From Candidatus Methylopumilus turicensis (lineage in GTDB: Bacteria > Pseudomonadota > Gammaproteobacteria > Burkholderiales > Methylophilaceae), in assembly GCF_000953015.1 (NCBI RefSeq), contig NZ_LN794158.1, forward strand, positions 1,178,001 through 1,242,000: DNA of 64,000 bases. The letters run 5' to 3'. The position numbers and the translations under genes are program-made. The notes beneath the pieces are model-generated. The model was not told where the DNA came from and did not search any database. It worked only from the letters and a program-made list of their open reading frames with translations. Shown here piece by piece: positions 45,619-55,774 of the stretch (positions are counted from its first letter, which is position 1; every line of letters starts with the position of its first letter).

Positions 45619-48600
45619 TTAGTCACCCAAACCAATCACCTCAACAGAAATTAAGGATGGCATAGGCGTTTTGACAGTGCTATTGGTCGTTGCTTGGCGC
45701 GAAATATCACTTGCAATCGACTTAGTTGCATCGGCCGCCGCATTAGAAACACCCGTCATTGCCCCAGCCACACTGCCAGTACTTGCCACAGGCACTCCGC
45801 TTGAAGTACCCGAAACAGAAATGTTATTTGCACCTAACACTTGCGTTGCCACTGCCAGGAAGTTACCTGCAGCAATCCCCGCCTCACTGGCATTGAGAAT
45901 GCCGCGTGGCGCAATCAATGCAACGCTGCCTAAAGGTGGGGCTATTTGCACGCCAGTCGGACCATCAGGATCATAGGTTTGTGCGCGAATACCACTACCC
46001 GCTGCTGCGCCTTTTGCCTCAATAGTCGTTTTACCATCAGCATTTGTACTCACAACTCGCTGCGGCACTGAAAGCGCTGTTTTAGATCCACGACCAGCAT
46101 CAATATCGCCGTTATTTACCCACACCGTAATATCGCTGCCGTACTGGGTAATAATTTTTGATTGCTCCACTTGGAAACCAGTTTCTGCAAAGGCTCTAAT
46201 CGCCCCACCACGCTCGGTCACAATACCAATATTGTTGCCTGAGGATGTTGGAACACCCGCATTAATAAAGCCACCCGGCGTCAGAATATCCACACTGCCA
46301 TCTCGACTAGTACGAATCTGGCTGTTATAAAGCGACAAATCCCCTTTGTAGTTACGATCGGAAGGGAACAAACTAGCAATCGCTTTATCACCCCTATCGT
46401 GGTTTTGGCTTTCAGCATAACCTTTACCCGATGCGAGCAGTTCAGATGAAAAATGTCGATAGGCAAAAATTGCTTGCCTATCAAGATCAATCGCCAAATA
46501 TTGTGTCATTGCGGCATCTTCAGACAATGAAGCGTCACCTGTCATATTGCGTATATAACTCGCGACTGCTTTTTTAGTATCACTTTTGTATGCAGCCAAT
46601 AAAGTAGGGTTGTTTTGCAATGTGCTAGGACCAGAGCCATTAGGATTAATATAGCTCTCAATATAGTCAGCAACAGAAGACCCCAAAGCACCCGCACCTG
46701 CAAGCACAGTCAACGAAGCCCCTTGAATTGGTAATGCAGGATTTAAAGTATTCGCGACCGCCGAGATACCTTGGCTTGCACCTAAGCTTACATTGCGACC
46801 TGCTTCAATGAAAATTTCGCCAGGACCAGCTACTTGAATTTTTGATCCCTGAGTTGTTGGCATCACCACATCACGGCCCGCTTGAATCACCGAAAGGTCT
46901 TGGCTAGCGTTATGTTGAATACTTGCATTAATTGATACATCTTTACCAGCAAAAATGTCTAGTGCTTTAGCTGAGGACAAACCAAAGCTTCCAGATGCGC
47001 CAGGCATGCTTATCGAGCCATTTTTAGCGACCACTACCAATGAGGCACTATCGCTTAAATGTACTGCACTTGCCGCATGACCATCTCTTAAGTAATTAAC
47101 TGCTGCAGGAATCTTAGAAGCGTCAGAAATAGGGTTCAGCACACTTGGAAGAATATTAACATCGGCATCCGACATGCCAATTAGGCTAGTACCAATGGTG
47201 CTAACACTCCCAGAAGCAAGCAAATTAAGATTCCCATTTGGGGCGGGGGATAAAACTAATCTTCCCAGCCCAATATTGCCTGCAAATGAAACGGCCTGCA
47301 CATCCCCCGGCAGAACCTCTAAAGCAGTCGGAGCCTTAGAAAAGTTAGGTAGTCCAGTAGATGTTTTACTAGTGATATTGGCTGTTGCCGTTAGCCCCAG
47401 AGTAACGTCGCCATATATCGAACTGACATCAACAGTGCTACTTGGGCCATAGGTCATGAAAAACGAATTACTTCCATCCACACTAAGTCCATTAGACGCA
47501 TTAACACTAGACTGAGCCCACATCGTAGGATTAAAAATTGTCTCAATAGCTACGCCTTTCACCGCAGAAACTTTAGCACTCGCATCTTGTAAGGCTAATG
47601 TAGTTCCAAAATTACTGGTCGCTGAGGTGATTTTTCCGTCAGCGAATAAATCAATATTTCCTTTACCAGCAAAGTAAATGCCGCTCGCAATACTCCCACC
47701 AGCTTTTACAAATAAACCTCCCCCGCCATTAAAGCTCAAATCACCCGTTCCACTAAATCGAGCGGTTGTAGGCACCGAAGCAGAAAAGTTGGTGATATTG
47801 CCGCCCGCATTTACAGTGACATCCCCACCACCCAATGCGGCGACGCCCTGCTTAAATAGGTCTGGTCGCAGCCACCAGCTCACATTTTTATTCCCAGTAC
47901 CACCGCCTTGACGGAATAGCCATTGGCTAATCAGTTGCTGGCTACTTCCTGAAGCAATTTTTCCAGTAATGTCGCCTTGTACATTAATGTTAATATCACC
48001 CCCCTTGGTCAAGTAGCTTGCAGCAGTTGTGGTTGATGGATTAGAAAACCCAGCAAAAGTATCAGCAGCTTTGCCTACGGTATAAATTACTGAACTGTCA
48101 TTGCCCATTGTCAAATTACCACCTGCAGCAATATTAATTTCACCTGTCCCAGTTCTAATTAATTTGGTATTTGCTAGGTTAAAGTTACCCTTTGTCGCAT
48201 CGGCACTTTTCATCGTGCTCAACTGATTCGCAGATGACAAATCTGCACCAGCAACTAGGTTAAAGTTAAAGGTATTCCCTGTCTGCAATACTGAATTCGT
48301 TGCTACGCCATTAAATCCATCGCTCAATGTGCCGTTAATGTTGAGATTATTATTCGATCTCAAGGTCAATGTACCGCCTTTGCCAACTTGTAAAACACCA
48401 AAAGCTCGCATATTCAAATCAGTCGCTGTAGCTCCAACGGTTAAATCTACTAGAGCTGATGTTGCACTGCTCCTCACCTCTATATTTGGCAATATGGTGA
48501 CATTCGCCCCATCTTGAGTTGTATAAATACCCGCACCAGGATTAGCTGTATAGAAAGCATTTGTGTCTGTCACAATATTCGGTGTGGTCGTGTTAAAACT

Positions 48601-51600
48601 AGTGCTTGTATAAACTCTCACGCCTTCAAGTCTTACGTTCTCAGCACCTTTAACAGTAGCAGTTGCGGTTGTGTCAACATTCACAGTATTAGCGGTACCA
48701 GAAGTACCACGGTAGGCACGCATTATCACACTGCCTTTTTCACCAAGAGTTGCGCCTTGCTGATCTCCACTCACATCGATGAGTGCAACACTTTCCGCAG
48801 AAATGGCTGAAGTACTAGCTTGAGATAAGGAAGAAAGTAAAACCTTACCGCCTGCGCCAACAAAACTATCCCCGGCAACCAATGCCTCCCCAGTCCCTTT
48901 AGCGAGCAATTTTGATCCTGTTTTTAAGGTCAAATTATCGCTAGCATACATCTCAATCTTGCCACCATTACTACCGCTTGCATCCACAGTACCTAACACA
49001 TCAATCTTGCCAGCATCTGCGCTTAAGATGACATGCTTAGCGGTGACCGTATCTCCGGCAGCAATGGTGATATCTCCAGTACGCACTCTCAGGTCTCGCA
49101 AGTTCGTAAAACCACCCGTATTGAGGGCTGTATTGAGTGAAGTAAAGTTTGGCAAAGTCAAAGCATTCGCATCAAGCACAAAATCACCTGCTTTATTGCC
49201 AGCAGATGCAAGCCCTTTAAGACTGCCATTAACCGTTGCCGAATGTTTAGATATGATATTGATACTGCCAGCATCGCCACCAACCTCACCCAAAGCTTGT
49301 TTACCAGAGACATCCACCAAGCCACCAGACTCAACAACAACATTACCTAAATCTGTCTGCAGAGTAATCTTGCCAGCAGGCGTGTACTCAGTGTATTTAT
49401 CAAACTTAACGGGGACTGACGTTGCTTTTAATTGTCCAGTAGCGCTGACCGTGAGATCGCCTGCGCTGGCTTTTGCGATCAACCGACCGCTAGGTAAGTC
49501 AACTTTACCGCCTAGCGTTAGCGTCGATGCTGTCATTGTTAACTTGGCACCTAAGCCACTTGCATCCACCAAAGCCGCCTGTGTAGTTGGTAATACAGTC
49601 GTCATCGCACCTGTTGCGGCAATAGTAAAATCAGCAGCAGAAGCAGCAGAGATACGAGAGCTTTTGAGGCTGGTGGTCGTTGCGTTAATATTAGTGGTGC
49701 CGAGCCCAGCAACCGTGATCTCTTTGGCTGCATTTAATTGGACTGCGTCAAAGCCCGTGACAGCCGTACTAGTGTTAGCAACACCCCCAACAAGCTGAAT
49801 GTTATTAGCATTAATTTCAAGCTGGCCAGCTAAGATAGAATTTAACGACTCGGCAACTGCGCCCAGTGAGTTTTTAAGGACGAAGTTATTAGCACTGAGT
49901 TTCGCGGTTTGATTCAGAGCCATGTGTCCGGCGATAGCACCAGCATTCAAAGTAAGATCAAGCGCCTTGTTTCCAAGGTCAACTGCACCATAAATATCTA
50001 TATTCTCATAGCTGTTCAGTGTCACCTTAGCAAGCTGCCCAAAACTGGATAGCAAATCATTGCTGATTTTTAACCCTATGTCATTGCCACTGTCTCCAAG
50101 AAGAATACGACCAGCACCCAGTGATATTGAACCTGCATTTGATACAGTGACTGTGCCAGCCAAGTTTGCTGTATCTCTAGAGTCCAGCACCATAGAGCGA
50201 CTCGCCGATATATTAGAGTCCGCCGCAATGCTTAGATCACCAGTTGCAGTGTTGCCAGTGCGCTCCAGCTCCAAATCATTTGATGATGAAACTGCAAGTA
50301 AAGCCCCTGTACCAGTCGTTTCTAGTTTACTACTACCTGTCGATTCACTTGCTGAAGCCGTGCTAATACTTGCCCCAGCTGCTACCGTAAGTGTGTCAGT
50401 AGAGGCAGCAATGAGCTCTTTCACCAACAATTTATTTTCGTTGTTGTTTGCGAACTCCAAGTTACTTGCCCCAGCAGTAATTTGGGTTGATCCATCATCT
50501 TTTGCTGTGCGCGTACCGCCTAATAACAAACTTTCGGCGTTTAAATTATTTAATGATGCGGCCGTCAGCTGGAGAATACCTGACACATCAGCGCCTTTTG
50601 TACCAACCACTTTAATAGAGTTAGAAGTAATGTCCACCACACCGCCTCGGGAGGTCTCCGCTTTATTCGTTAAAACGGAAGCGTCTAGCACCAGGTTATT
50701 GGATGCAGCAATCACTAACTGGCCTGCGTCAGAGGAAATTCTAGGAATAGCAAGGCCTGAATCTTGAGCTAATTTGCTAAAAAATTGGTTCCCATAGGTG
50801 AGCCTATACTCTGATATCGCTTTAGAAACGCTGCCTTTAGGTGTATTGAAAATACTCGCATCTGTTATCTTAAAAGCATTGTAATTGGTATCAGTGTACC
50901 CACCATTTGATTTATAAGTAGATACCAATGTTGAACCATCGACTTGAAGTGCACTGGTTGCCTGCGTGATCGCTTTAGTGGAAGTTTGCACCATATAAGC
51001 ACCAGGCAATAAGGCATAACGTGCTGGCAATAAAGCGTAGTCGCCATCGGCTAAACCCTTCACGCCAGCAATATGAATGCTATCGCCAGCATTAATACCT
51101 ATACTGGGCTGGGTATAGTTGTAATCAAATGGTGCGTATTCGCCCTTTTTAATATTGGGCAGCACTGCAAAAGTACCTGCCTTAGCCAAGATATCGCTTG
51201 AGCCGCCTATGCCCTGAATCCATTCATACGCTAGCGTGTCGCCACCGCCAGAAATATCAATAGTTGCGCCAACATTCATCTCGACGGCAGGTGCTGAAAT
51301 ACTGACTTGCTTTGCTGTTATTTTTTTTAGCGCAACATCATTTTCATTTGCAACCGCTTGTTGCGTTGGCTCGGTGATGTCTAGACCTCCGAGGCGGGTT
51401 AAACCGTAAGGAATCATTTGCCCTTCAGCAGACACAGAGGTCAAACTTCCCGCATCAAAAATCAGCTTTTTATTGGCATCTAACACAATCTGCCCAAGTG
51501 GCGCACGCAAAGACCCGCCTTGAATAATATTGTCGGCCTTCAATGTCAGCAGCCCTGAAGCTGATAAAGGGATTTCGGTTGCCCTAATACCACTCGACTT

Positions 51601-51804
51601 AATTTCTATACTGCTATCAATCCCGATCGTCTCAAAACGAAACTTACCATTAGTGACTGGATATATTTGACGCCCAGTCAAGGTTAAGGCCCCATTTGTT
51701 AATAGTGAAGCTTCTGTAGCCGCTTTTAAACCACGACCACGAATATCCAGCTGGGCATTAAGTTTTGTTGCACTCACCCCTGCGAAAGCCACATCGCCAA
51801 TCAA
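45619..51804 (-). CDS. FHA-like adhesin, downstream part (out of frame with its N-terminal part)
   Basis: About 2060 codons of a filamentous-hemagglutinin-type protein made of many short beta-helix repeats rich in Gly, Ala, Ser, Asn and Asp. It has no signal peptide or TPS domain of its own: it is the continuation of the gene that starts at 55639. The frame is open upstream to the poly-C tract at 51834-51844 and reads ELQLNGQWIDLIGDVAFAGV there. Removing one base from the tract joins the two parts into a single frame of 3339 residues. The C-terminal region, with SLYNSQIRTSRDGSVDILTP and GGAIRAFAETGFQVEQSKI, resembles the conserved end of the DUF3739-type FHA family, and the tail is SLISVEVIGLGD. 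The separate TTG start listed by position is unlikely to be used. Confidence 0.85.
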   Translation of the reverse strand: MIGDVAFAGVSATKLNAQLDIRGRGLKAATEASLLTNGALTLTGRQIYPVTNGKFRFETIGIDSSIEIKSSGIRATEIPLSASGLLTLKADNIIQGGSLRAPLGQIVLDANKKLIFDAGSLTSVSAEGQMIPYGLTRLGGLDITEPTQQAVANENDVALKKITAKQVSISAPAVEMNVGATIDISGGGDTLAYEWIQGIGGSSDILAKAGTFAVLPNIKKGEYAPFDYNYTQPSIGINAGDSIHIAGVKGLADGDYALLPARYALLPGAYMVQTSTKAITQATSALQVDGSTLVSTYKSNGGYTDTNYNAFKITDASIFNTPKGSVSKAISEYRLTYGNQFFSKLAQDSGLAIPRISSDAGQLVIAASNNLVLDASVLTNKAETSRGGVVDITSNSIKVVGTKGADVSGILQLTAASLNNLNAESLLLGGTRTAKDDGSTQITAGASNLEFANNNENKLLVKELIAASTDTLTVAAGASISTASASESTGSSKLETTGTGALLAVSSSNDLELERTGNTATGDLSIAADSNISASRSMVLDSRDTANLAGTVTVSNAGSISLGAGRILLGDSGNDIGLKISNDLLSSFGQLAKVTLNSYENIDIYGAVDLGNKALDLTLNAGAIAGHMALNQTAKLSANNFVLKNSLGAVAESLNSILAGQLEINANNIQLVGGVANTSTAVTGFDAVQLNAAKEITVAGLGTTNINATTTSLKSSRISAASAADFTIAATGAMTTVLPTTQAALVDASGLGAKLTMTASTLTLGGKVDLPSGRLIAKASAGDLTVSATGQLKATSVPVKFDKYTEYTPAGKITLQTDLGNVVVESGGLVDVSGKQALGEVGGDAGSINIISKHSATVNGSLKGLASAGNKAGDFVLDANALTLPNFTSLNTALNTGGFTNLRDLRVRTGDITIAAGDTVTAKHVILSADAGKIDVLGTVDASGSNGGKIEMYASDNLTLKTGSKLLAKGTGEALVAGDSFVGAGGKVLLSSLSQASTSAISAESVALIDVSGDQQGATLGEKGSVIMRAYRGTSGTANTVNVDTTATATVKGAENVRLEGVRVYTSTSFNTTTPNIVTDTNAFYTANPGAGIYTTQDGANVTILPNIEVRSSATSALVDLTVGATATDLNMRAFGVLQVGKGGTLTLRSNNNLNINGTLSDGFNGVATNSVLQTGNTFNFNLVAGADLSSANQLSTMKSADATKGNFNLANTKLIRTGTGEINIAAGGNLTMGNDSSVIYTVGKAADTFAGFSNPSTTTAASYLTKGGDININVQGDITGKIASGSSQQLISQWLFRQGGGTGNKNVSWWLRPDLFKQGVAALGGGDVTVNAGGNITNFSASVPTTARFSGTGDLSFNGGGGLFVKAGGSIASGIYFAGKGNIDLFADGKITSATSNFGTTLALQDASAKVSAVKGVAIETIFNPTMWAQSSVNASNGLSVDGSNSFFMTYGPSSTVDVSSIYGDVTLGLTATANITSKTSTGLPNFSKAPTALEVLPGDVQAVSFAGNIGLGRLVLSPAPNGNLNLLASGSVSTIGTSLIGMSDADVNILPSVLNPISDASKIPAAVNYLRDGHAASAVHLSDSASLVVVAKNGSISMPGASGSFGLSSAKALDIFAGKDVSINASIQHNASQDLSVIQAGRDVVMPTTQGSKIQVAGPGEIFIEAGRNVSLGASQGISAVANTLNPALPIQGASLTVLAGAGALGSSVADYIESYINPNGSGPSTLQNNPTLLAAYKSDTKKAVASYIRNMTGDASLSEDAAMTQYLAIDLDRQAIFAYRHFSSELLASGKGYAESQNHDRGDKAIASLFPSDRNYKGDLSLYNSQIRTSRDGSVDILTPGGFINAGVPTSSGNNIGIVTERGGAIRAFAETGFQVEQSKIITQYGSDITVWVNNGDIDAGRGSKTALSVPQRVVSTNADGKTTIEAKGAAAGSGIRAQTYDPDGPTGVQIAPPLGSVALIAPRGILNASEAGIAAGNFLAVATQVLGANNISVSGTSSGVPVASTGSVAGAMTGVSNAAADATKSIASDISRQATTNSTVKTPMPSLISVEVIGLGD

Positions 51805-54800
51805 ATCTATCCACTGCCCATTGAGTTGTAACTCCCCCCCCCCCTGATGAAGGCCTTACTGAAGATGCACCACCCACTGCAATATAATCTGCACTTAAAT
51901 TAGCAGTGACGTTATTAGCTACTTCAAGCAAGCTAGTTTTGAGGATAAGCGAGTTTTGTAACTTCAAATTTAATGTATTAGCAATTAAAATCTTGTCACC
52001 CTGCCCACTTCGATCAACATCTAAGGTCAGTTTTCCAAAACCGGCATCAGCAATCTGCTGTGCGGAAATAAGGCCAGAGGAGATAACGCCAGAACCATTA
52101 AATGCAGTTAATGTGCTGTTAACGTCAATATTTAAACCACGAACAACCTTGCTTGGCGTTAGCTCAAATATACGAGCGCCGTTGGGATAAACACCCGTTG
52201 AATCATCACTGCCTGCGAAAGTTATACTTAAAGATCCATCTGCGCCAGAAGCTGAAGCTGATGCTTTCATATCACCATCAAGCACCATGCCATTACGCCC
52301 AGCGATGCTAATACTGCCGGCCGAACCATTCAGTATTTTTCTGGCATATCCAGCCTGAAGGGCTTCATCCACTTCCCCTGACACACCGCTTACATCAAGC
52401 AGGCTCCCTTCTTTAAGCACAACCACCGCTCGGTCACCACCATTTAAGCTAATACTTCCAGCTTCTGATACTGCTGCTTTAATGAGGCCATTATTACTTG
52501 GCGTCACGGCATAATGTCCTTTTGCGCTTAACAGAGCCTGAGAACCTACAAAAATGCTCAATTTATCATCATATTCAGGATATTGACTCATTGTACTTAG
52601 CAAATCAGCGCTAATAACGCCTGCTGGTGTAATGAGGCTACCCAAGAGGGTCATTTGCTCATTTGATTGCAGACCAATACTTCCGCCAGCACCTGAATTA
52701 GGCGCATCTAACTTCACGGTAGCATTCTCTTGAAGCGTTAACTTACCAAATGAATTAAAAGTGATGGATGCAGGTTTTCGGAGATAACTCGCTGGCAATA
52801 TTGGACTCGCCACAATGCTCATATCAGCGCCACTTAATAAAGACCGATAGCCCGCATTTGTCAGTAGCGTTTGTGTTTGCGGGAGAATCGTTGTCCTTGT
52901 ACCTGCAAAATCACCAATCAAAATAGAGGAATCTAAATAACTGGTCTTAATGTTGTATTGACTAAAACCACCCTGACCAAAAAAGCTTTCAGGCAACCAT
53001 AATGTGTTCGCGATGTCCAGAGCCGCTGGAGATTGACCACCCACTTGAATATTTCGATAGGCAGTTAAAGCAAGACTTCCTCCCTTGCTAAAACCATAGG
53101 CCGAAGTGATTGTATCGCCAAGACTAGCAACCCCAGTAAGCGTAATGCTTCCGCCTTTACCACCATTCAATAGCTTACTACTGTTTAACCAAGCGCCAGC
53201 GTTCGCCTCAATGCGGACACCTTGTCCGATAGAGAGTCCTCTATTATTAATATCATTTTGTGCAATCGTAATCGTGCCAGCATCTGTCACAACATTATTT
53301 AGAGTGGCACCAGCAATGCCCACTGTGTCGTTAGTATAAATACCAGAGGTACTTATGTTTACATTGTCACCTAAACTTGTATCGCCCCCTTTGATTGCTA
53401 TCATACCGCCAGGCGAAGTAATACTCGCATTGACGTTAATCTGCCCCATAGTCTGTAGCTCAACACTGCCTTTGGGTGAGAGTTGAATAGGCGCATCTAC
53501 GGCAATATTTCCCGCCAAAGCATTTAAACTGAACCGACTAAATCCACCTGCAGATGCGGTTTTATCTGTTGAAAACATGGTTGTCTCAACTTGAATGACA
53601 CCAGGTGTGAGCGAGCTTCCCAGCCCAAATTTTTGAGAGGCAGTATCGAGCTCACCTACAACTGAAAAATTACTCGACAGGATATTGTTATTGTCAGTCA
53701 CAAATCTAAAGCTGGGCGAATCCCCTGCAGCTGGATTGAGCGTAAAAATAAAGCTTCCTCCCAGCACTTGACCATCACGCTGGTAATAACCCTCTTTTTG
53801 AAAGCCTCTTAAATCAGCGGCTAATAGCGCATTTGTGGCGACAATATTGACAGCCCCTGCATCCCTACCATTGGCGTAAGCCTGATAGAATTGACCATAT
53901 TTATTGCCAAGATCCCAGCTTCTGGTGACCCCCCACTTTTGGTCGGTTACCGAATAAATATCCGCAAACCCTTCATAGGGCGTATTTTTATCTGCCGCAG
54001 AAATGGCAATATTATTGCCTTTATAGAGTATTTGACTCTCGCGTACAAAGCCTGACTCATAAGTCACAGTTCCGCCAGAAACATCCACATTCGAGCCCTT
54101 TGCTAGGATCACATCGCCTAGACTATTCTCAAATTTTACAGTACCTGCTTTTGACATCACTTCAGCAATGGTAACGCCTTTAATCGCTTTGGCGGCCTCA
54201 AGCGCATCGGCAGCAATTAAGTCTGTGCCCTTGCGAGCATCCACATAAATCGTCTTACCCAAAAAATCAGTACCGCGCAATAAAGGCGTGTCTTTTAACT
54301 GCTCAGAATAGAGCTGAATCTCCAACTGATTTCTTGACATAGGTGCAGTAGCATCTAAACCCGAGACATCAATAGAAGCATCACTGCCAAGATAAACACG
54401 GGTTGCAGAAACAGCGTCTGCAGCAGAGTTTTTTAGATCTGTTGATAAACTAGGATTGAATTTGGCAATGGCACTTACATCTCCACCATTCGCGACAATA
54501 CTGCCATTAATATTAATGACCCCACCACTCAACTCCACCTTCGATGATCCTAACACCTTATTTCCTGAAGTATCGGTCAATTGAGATGTGAGAATTTCTT
54601 CTTTATCTGCCACTTCTACATCAATCTTAGTGACGCTATTATTGGCTAAAGTCAGCACACCACCACGACTAGCGACAGCTTGATTTTGTGGGACAGTCAC
54701 AGTATCGCGCGCTAACAACTTAACAGAACCATTAGCCCGCACCGACGTGGACGCTGAGATTCTACCTTGCTGGTTGACCGCTAAGCCAACCATCGTGACA

Positions 54801-55639
54801 TTACCCAATTTCGAGACGATGTCACCCAAATTGGTCGCAGTGCCACCAGTATCTACCTCAACCAACAGGCCTGCAGGGTCAGTACTGCCGGAAAGATATA
54901 CTTTTTGTCCTGCCGCCAAGATGGTTTGGCCTTCAGGGGTGTGGATGATGCCATCATTACGGACATTGGGCGCCAGCAGCATAATGCGACCACCCGCACT
55001 TGCATTCAGATTTGCGCCTGCATCTACTTGCACAAATCCTGTGGTGCCTGAAAATGATGGGTTTTTAGGATCAGAGATGACCCCGTTTTTAAATAATGTA
55101 TCGGTAAGATTAAGCGAGCTTGCGGTGAGCGATCCGACATTAATTTGTGCACCATTGCCAAAAATAATGCCATTGCTATTAATAAAATACACATGGCCGA
55201 GCGCATTGACATTACCAGCAATACTGCTTGGATCAATACTATGAATGCGATTGAGGGCAGACCATGATGCGCTTGCTTGATTGAAGTTCAGCGTTTCGCC
55301 ATTGGATAAATTGAGTTTTTCCCAATTCAAAATGGCCTTAGGGATATTTTGATTAATATCCATGACTGCACCATTTTTTACGTAAGTGGCACCTTCCCAA
55401 GAGGCTGGGTTCCCTGCTGGCACTAAGCCCCCAGTTGGCATCAACCCATCCAAAGCGTCAGCCATACTTAAACTAGCGGATAAAGCAAGACTGCTGGCCA
55501 TCATGACAGCCAACAACCGTCTGCGGCTACGGGCAGCGCTGGAAGAAGCCTTGCCAGCATGGCCTGAGGCCGTTTCTGCCGCTGGAACGAACATGCCCAG
55601 ATGCTTGCTATACACTAATCTAAATACGTTTTTATTCAT
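51758..55639 (-). CDS. FHA-like adhesin (TpsA), N-terminal part, frameshifted at a poly-G tract
   Basis: N-terminal part of a two-partner-secretion exoprotein. The ATG at 55637-55639 with AAGG upstream gives MNKNVFRLVYSKHLGMFVPA, an extended ESPR-type signal, then a hydrophobic core ending ASLSMA. The TPS secretion domain follows (about 40-270), with DINQNIPKAILNWEKLNLSN, LNRIHSIDPSSIAG and the INSNGIIFG motif. Beta-helix repeats continue. At the 11-G tract (51844-51834) translation shifts into another frame, adds about 24 unrelated residues and stops at 51758. The FhaC-like transporter gene is directly upstream. Either an off state of a phase-variable gene or a homopolymer sequencing error. 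Confidence 0.88.
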   Translation of the reverse strand: MNKNVFRLVYSKHLGMFVPAAETASGHAGKASSSAARSRRRLLAVMMASSLALSASLSMADALDGLMPTGGLVPAGNPASWEGATYVKNGAVMDINQNIPKAILNWEKLNLSNGETLNFNQASASWSALNRIHSIDPSSIAGNVNALGHVYFINSNGIIFGNGAQINVGSLTASSLNLTDTLFKNGVISDPKNPSFSGTTGFVQVDAGANLNASAGGRIMLLAPNVRNDGIIHTPEGQTILAAGQKVYLSGSTDPAGLLVEVDTGGTATNLGDIVSKLGNVTMVGLAVNQQGRISASTSVRANGSVKLLARDTVTVPQNQAVASRGGVLTLANNSVTKIDVEVADKEEILTSQLTDTSGNKVLGSSKVELSGGVININGSIVANGGDVSAIAKFNPSLSTDLKNSAADAVSATRVYLGSDASIDVSGLDATAPMSRNQLEIQLYSEQLKDTPLLRGTDFLGKTIYVDARKGTDLIAADALEAAKAIKGVTIAEVMSKAGTVKFENSLGDVILAKGSNVDVSGGTVTYESGFVRESQILYKGNNIAISAADKNTPYEGFADIYSVTDQKWGVTRSWDLGNKYGQFYQAYANGRDAGAVNIVATNALLAADLRGFQKEGYYQRDGQVLGGSFIFTLNPAAGDSPSFRFVTDNNNILSSNFSVVGELDTASQKFGLGSSLTPGVIQVETTMFSTDKTASAGGFSRFSLNALAGNIAVDAPIQLSPKGSVELQTMGQINVNASITSPGGMIAIKGGDTSLGDNVNISTSGIYTNDTVGIAGATLNNVVTDAGTITIAQNDINNRGLSIGQGVRIEANAGAWLNSSKLLNGGKGGSITLTGVASLGDTITSAYGFSKGGSLALTAYRNIQVGGQSPAALDIANTLWLPESFFGQGGFSQYNIKTSYLDSSILIGDFAGTRTTILPQTQTLLTNAGYRSLLSGADMSIVASPILPASYLRKPASITFNSFGKLTLQENATVKLDAPNSGAGGSIGLQSNEQMTLLGSLITPAGVISADLLSTMSQYPEYDDKLSIFVGSQALLSAKGHYAVTPSNNGLIKAAVSEAGSISLNGGDRAVVVLKEGSLLDVSGVSGEVDEALQAGYARKILNGSAGSISIAGRNGMVLDGDMKASASASGADGSLSITFAGSDDSTGVYPNGARIFELTPSKVVRGLNIDVNSTLTAFNGSGVISSGLISAQQIADAGFGKLTLDVDRSGQGDKILIANTLNLKLQNSLILKTSLLEVANNVTANLSADYIAVGGASSVRPSSGGGGVTTQWAVDRFDWRCGFRRGECNKT
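51834..51844. repeat. 11-base poly-C (coding-strand poly-G) tract at the adhesin frameshift
   Basis: Eleven consecutive C on the plus strand, i.e. eleven G on the coding strand, at the exact point where the two adhesin frames meet. Read with 11 G the upstream frame ends shortly after; with 10 (or 7, or 13) G it would continue into the downstream frame. The span 45619-55639 is 10021 bases; minus one base it is an exact multiple of three. Such tracts are prone to slipped-strand mispairing. Confidence 0.9.
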
Positions 55640-55774
55640 GAAACACCTTTTAGACACATACCATCAAATGCACTTAAAGAATCTAATTTTAGAATCTAAA
55701 ATTGTAAAATCTCAATTTACAGAACCCAAATTCAGCTAGCTAACAATACATCTAGCGATAGCTTGCCAGCCCAT

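Noticed and set aside
48959-49798. 279-codon open frame antisense to the adhesin gene
   Set aside because: It is the reverse shadow of a repeat-rich, Ala/Gly/Ser-biased coding region; no start site or family resemblance, and proline-rich low-complexity product.
50060-50767. 235-codon open frame antisense to the adhesin gene
   Set aside because: Same reason: shadow frame opposite the FHA-like repeats.
45619-51804. Treating the downstream adhesin frame as an independent second exoprotein
   Set aside because: It lacks a signal peptide and TPS domain and joins the upstream frame exactly by a one-base change in the poly-G tract.
55637-55657. Longer adhesin N-terminus starting six codons earlier
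   Set aside because: The ATG at 55639 has a good ribosome site and begins a standard ESPR signal; the extension adds nothing recognisable.
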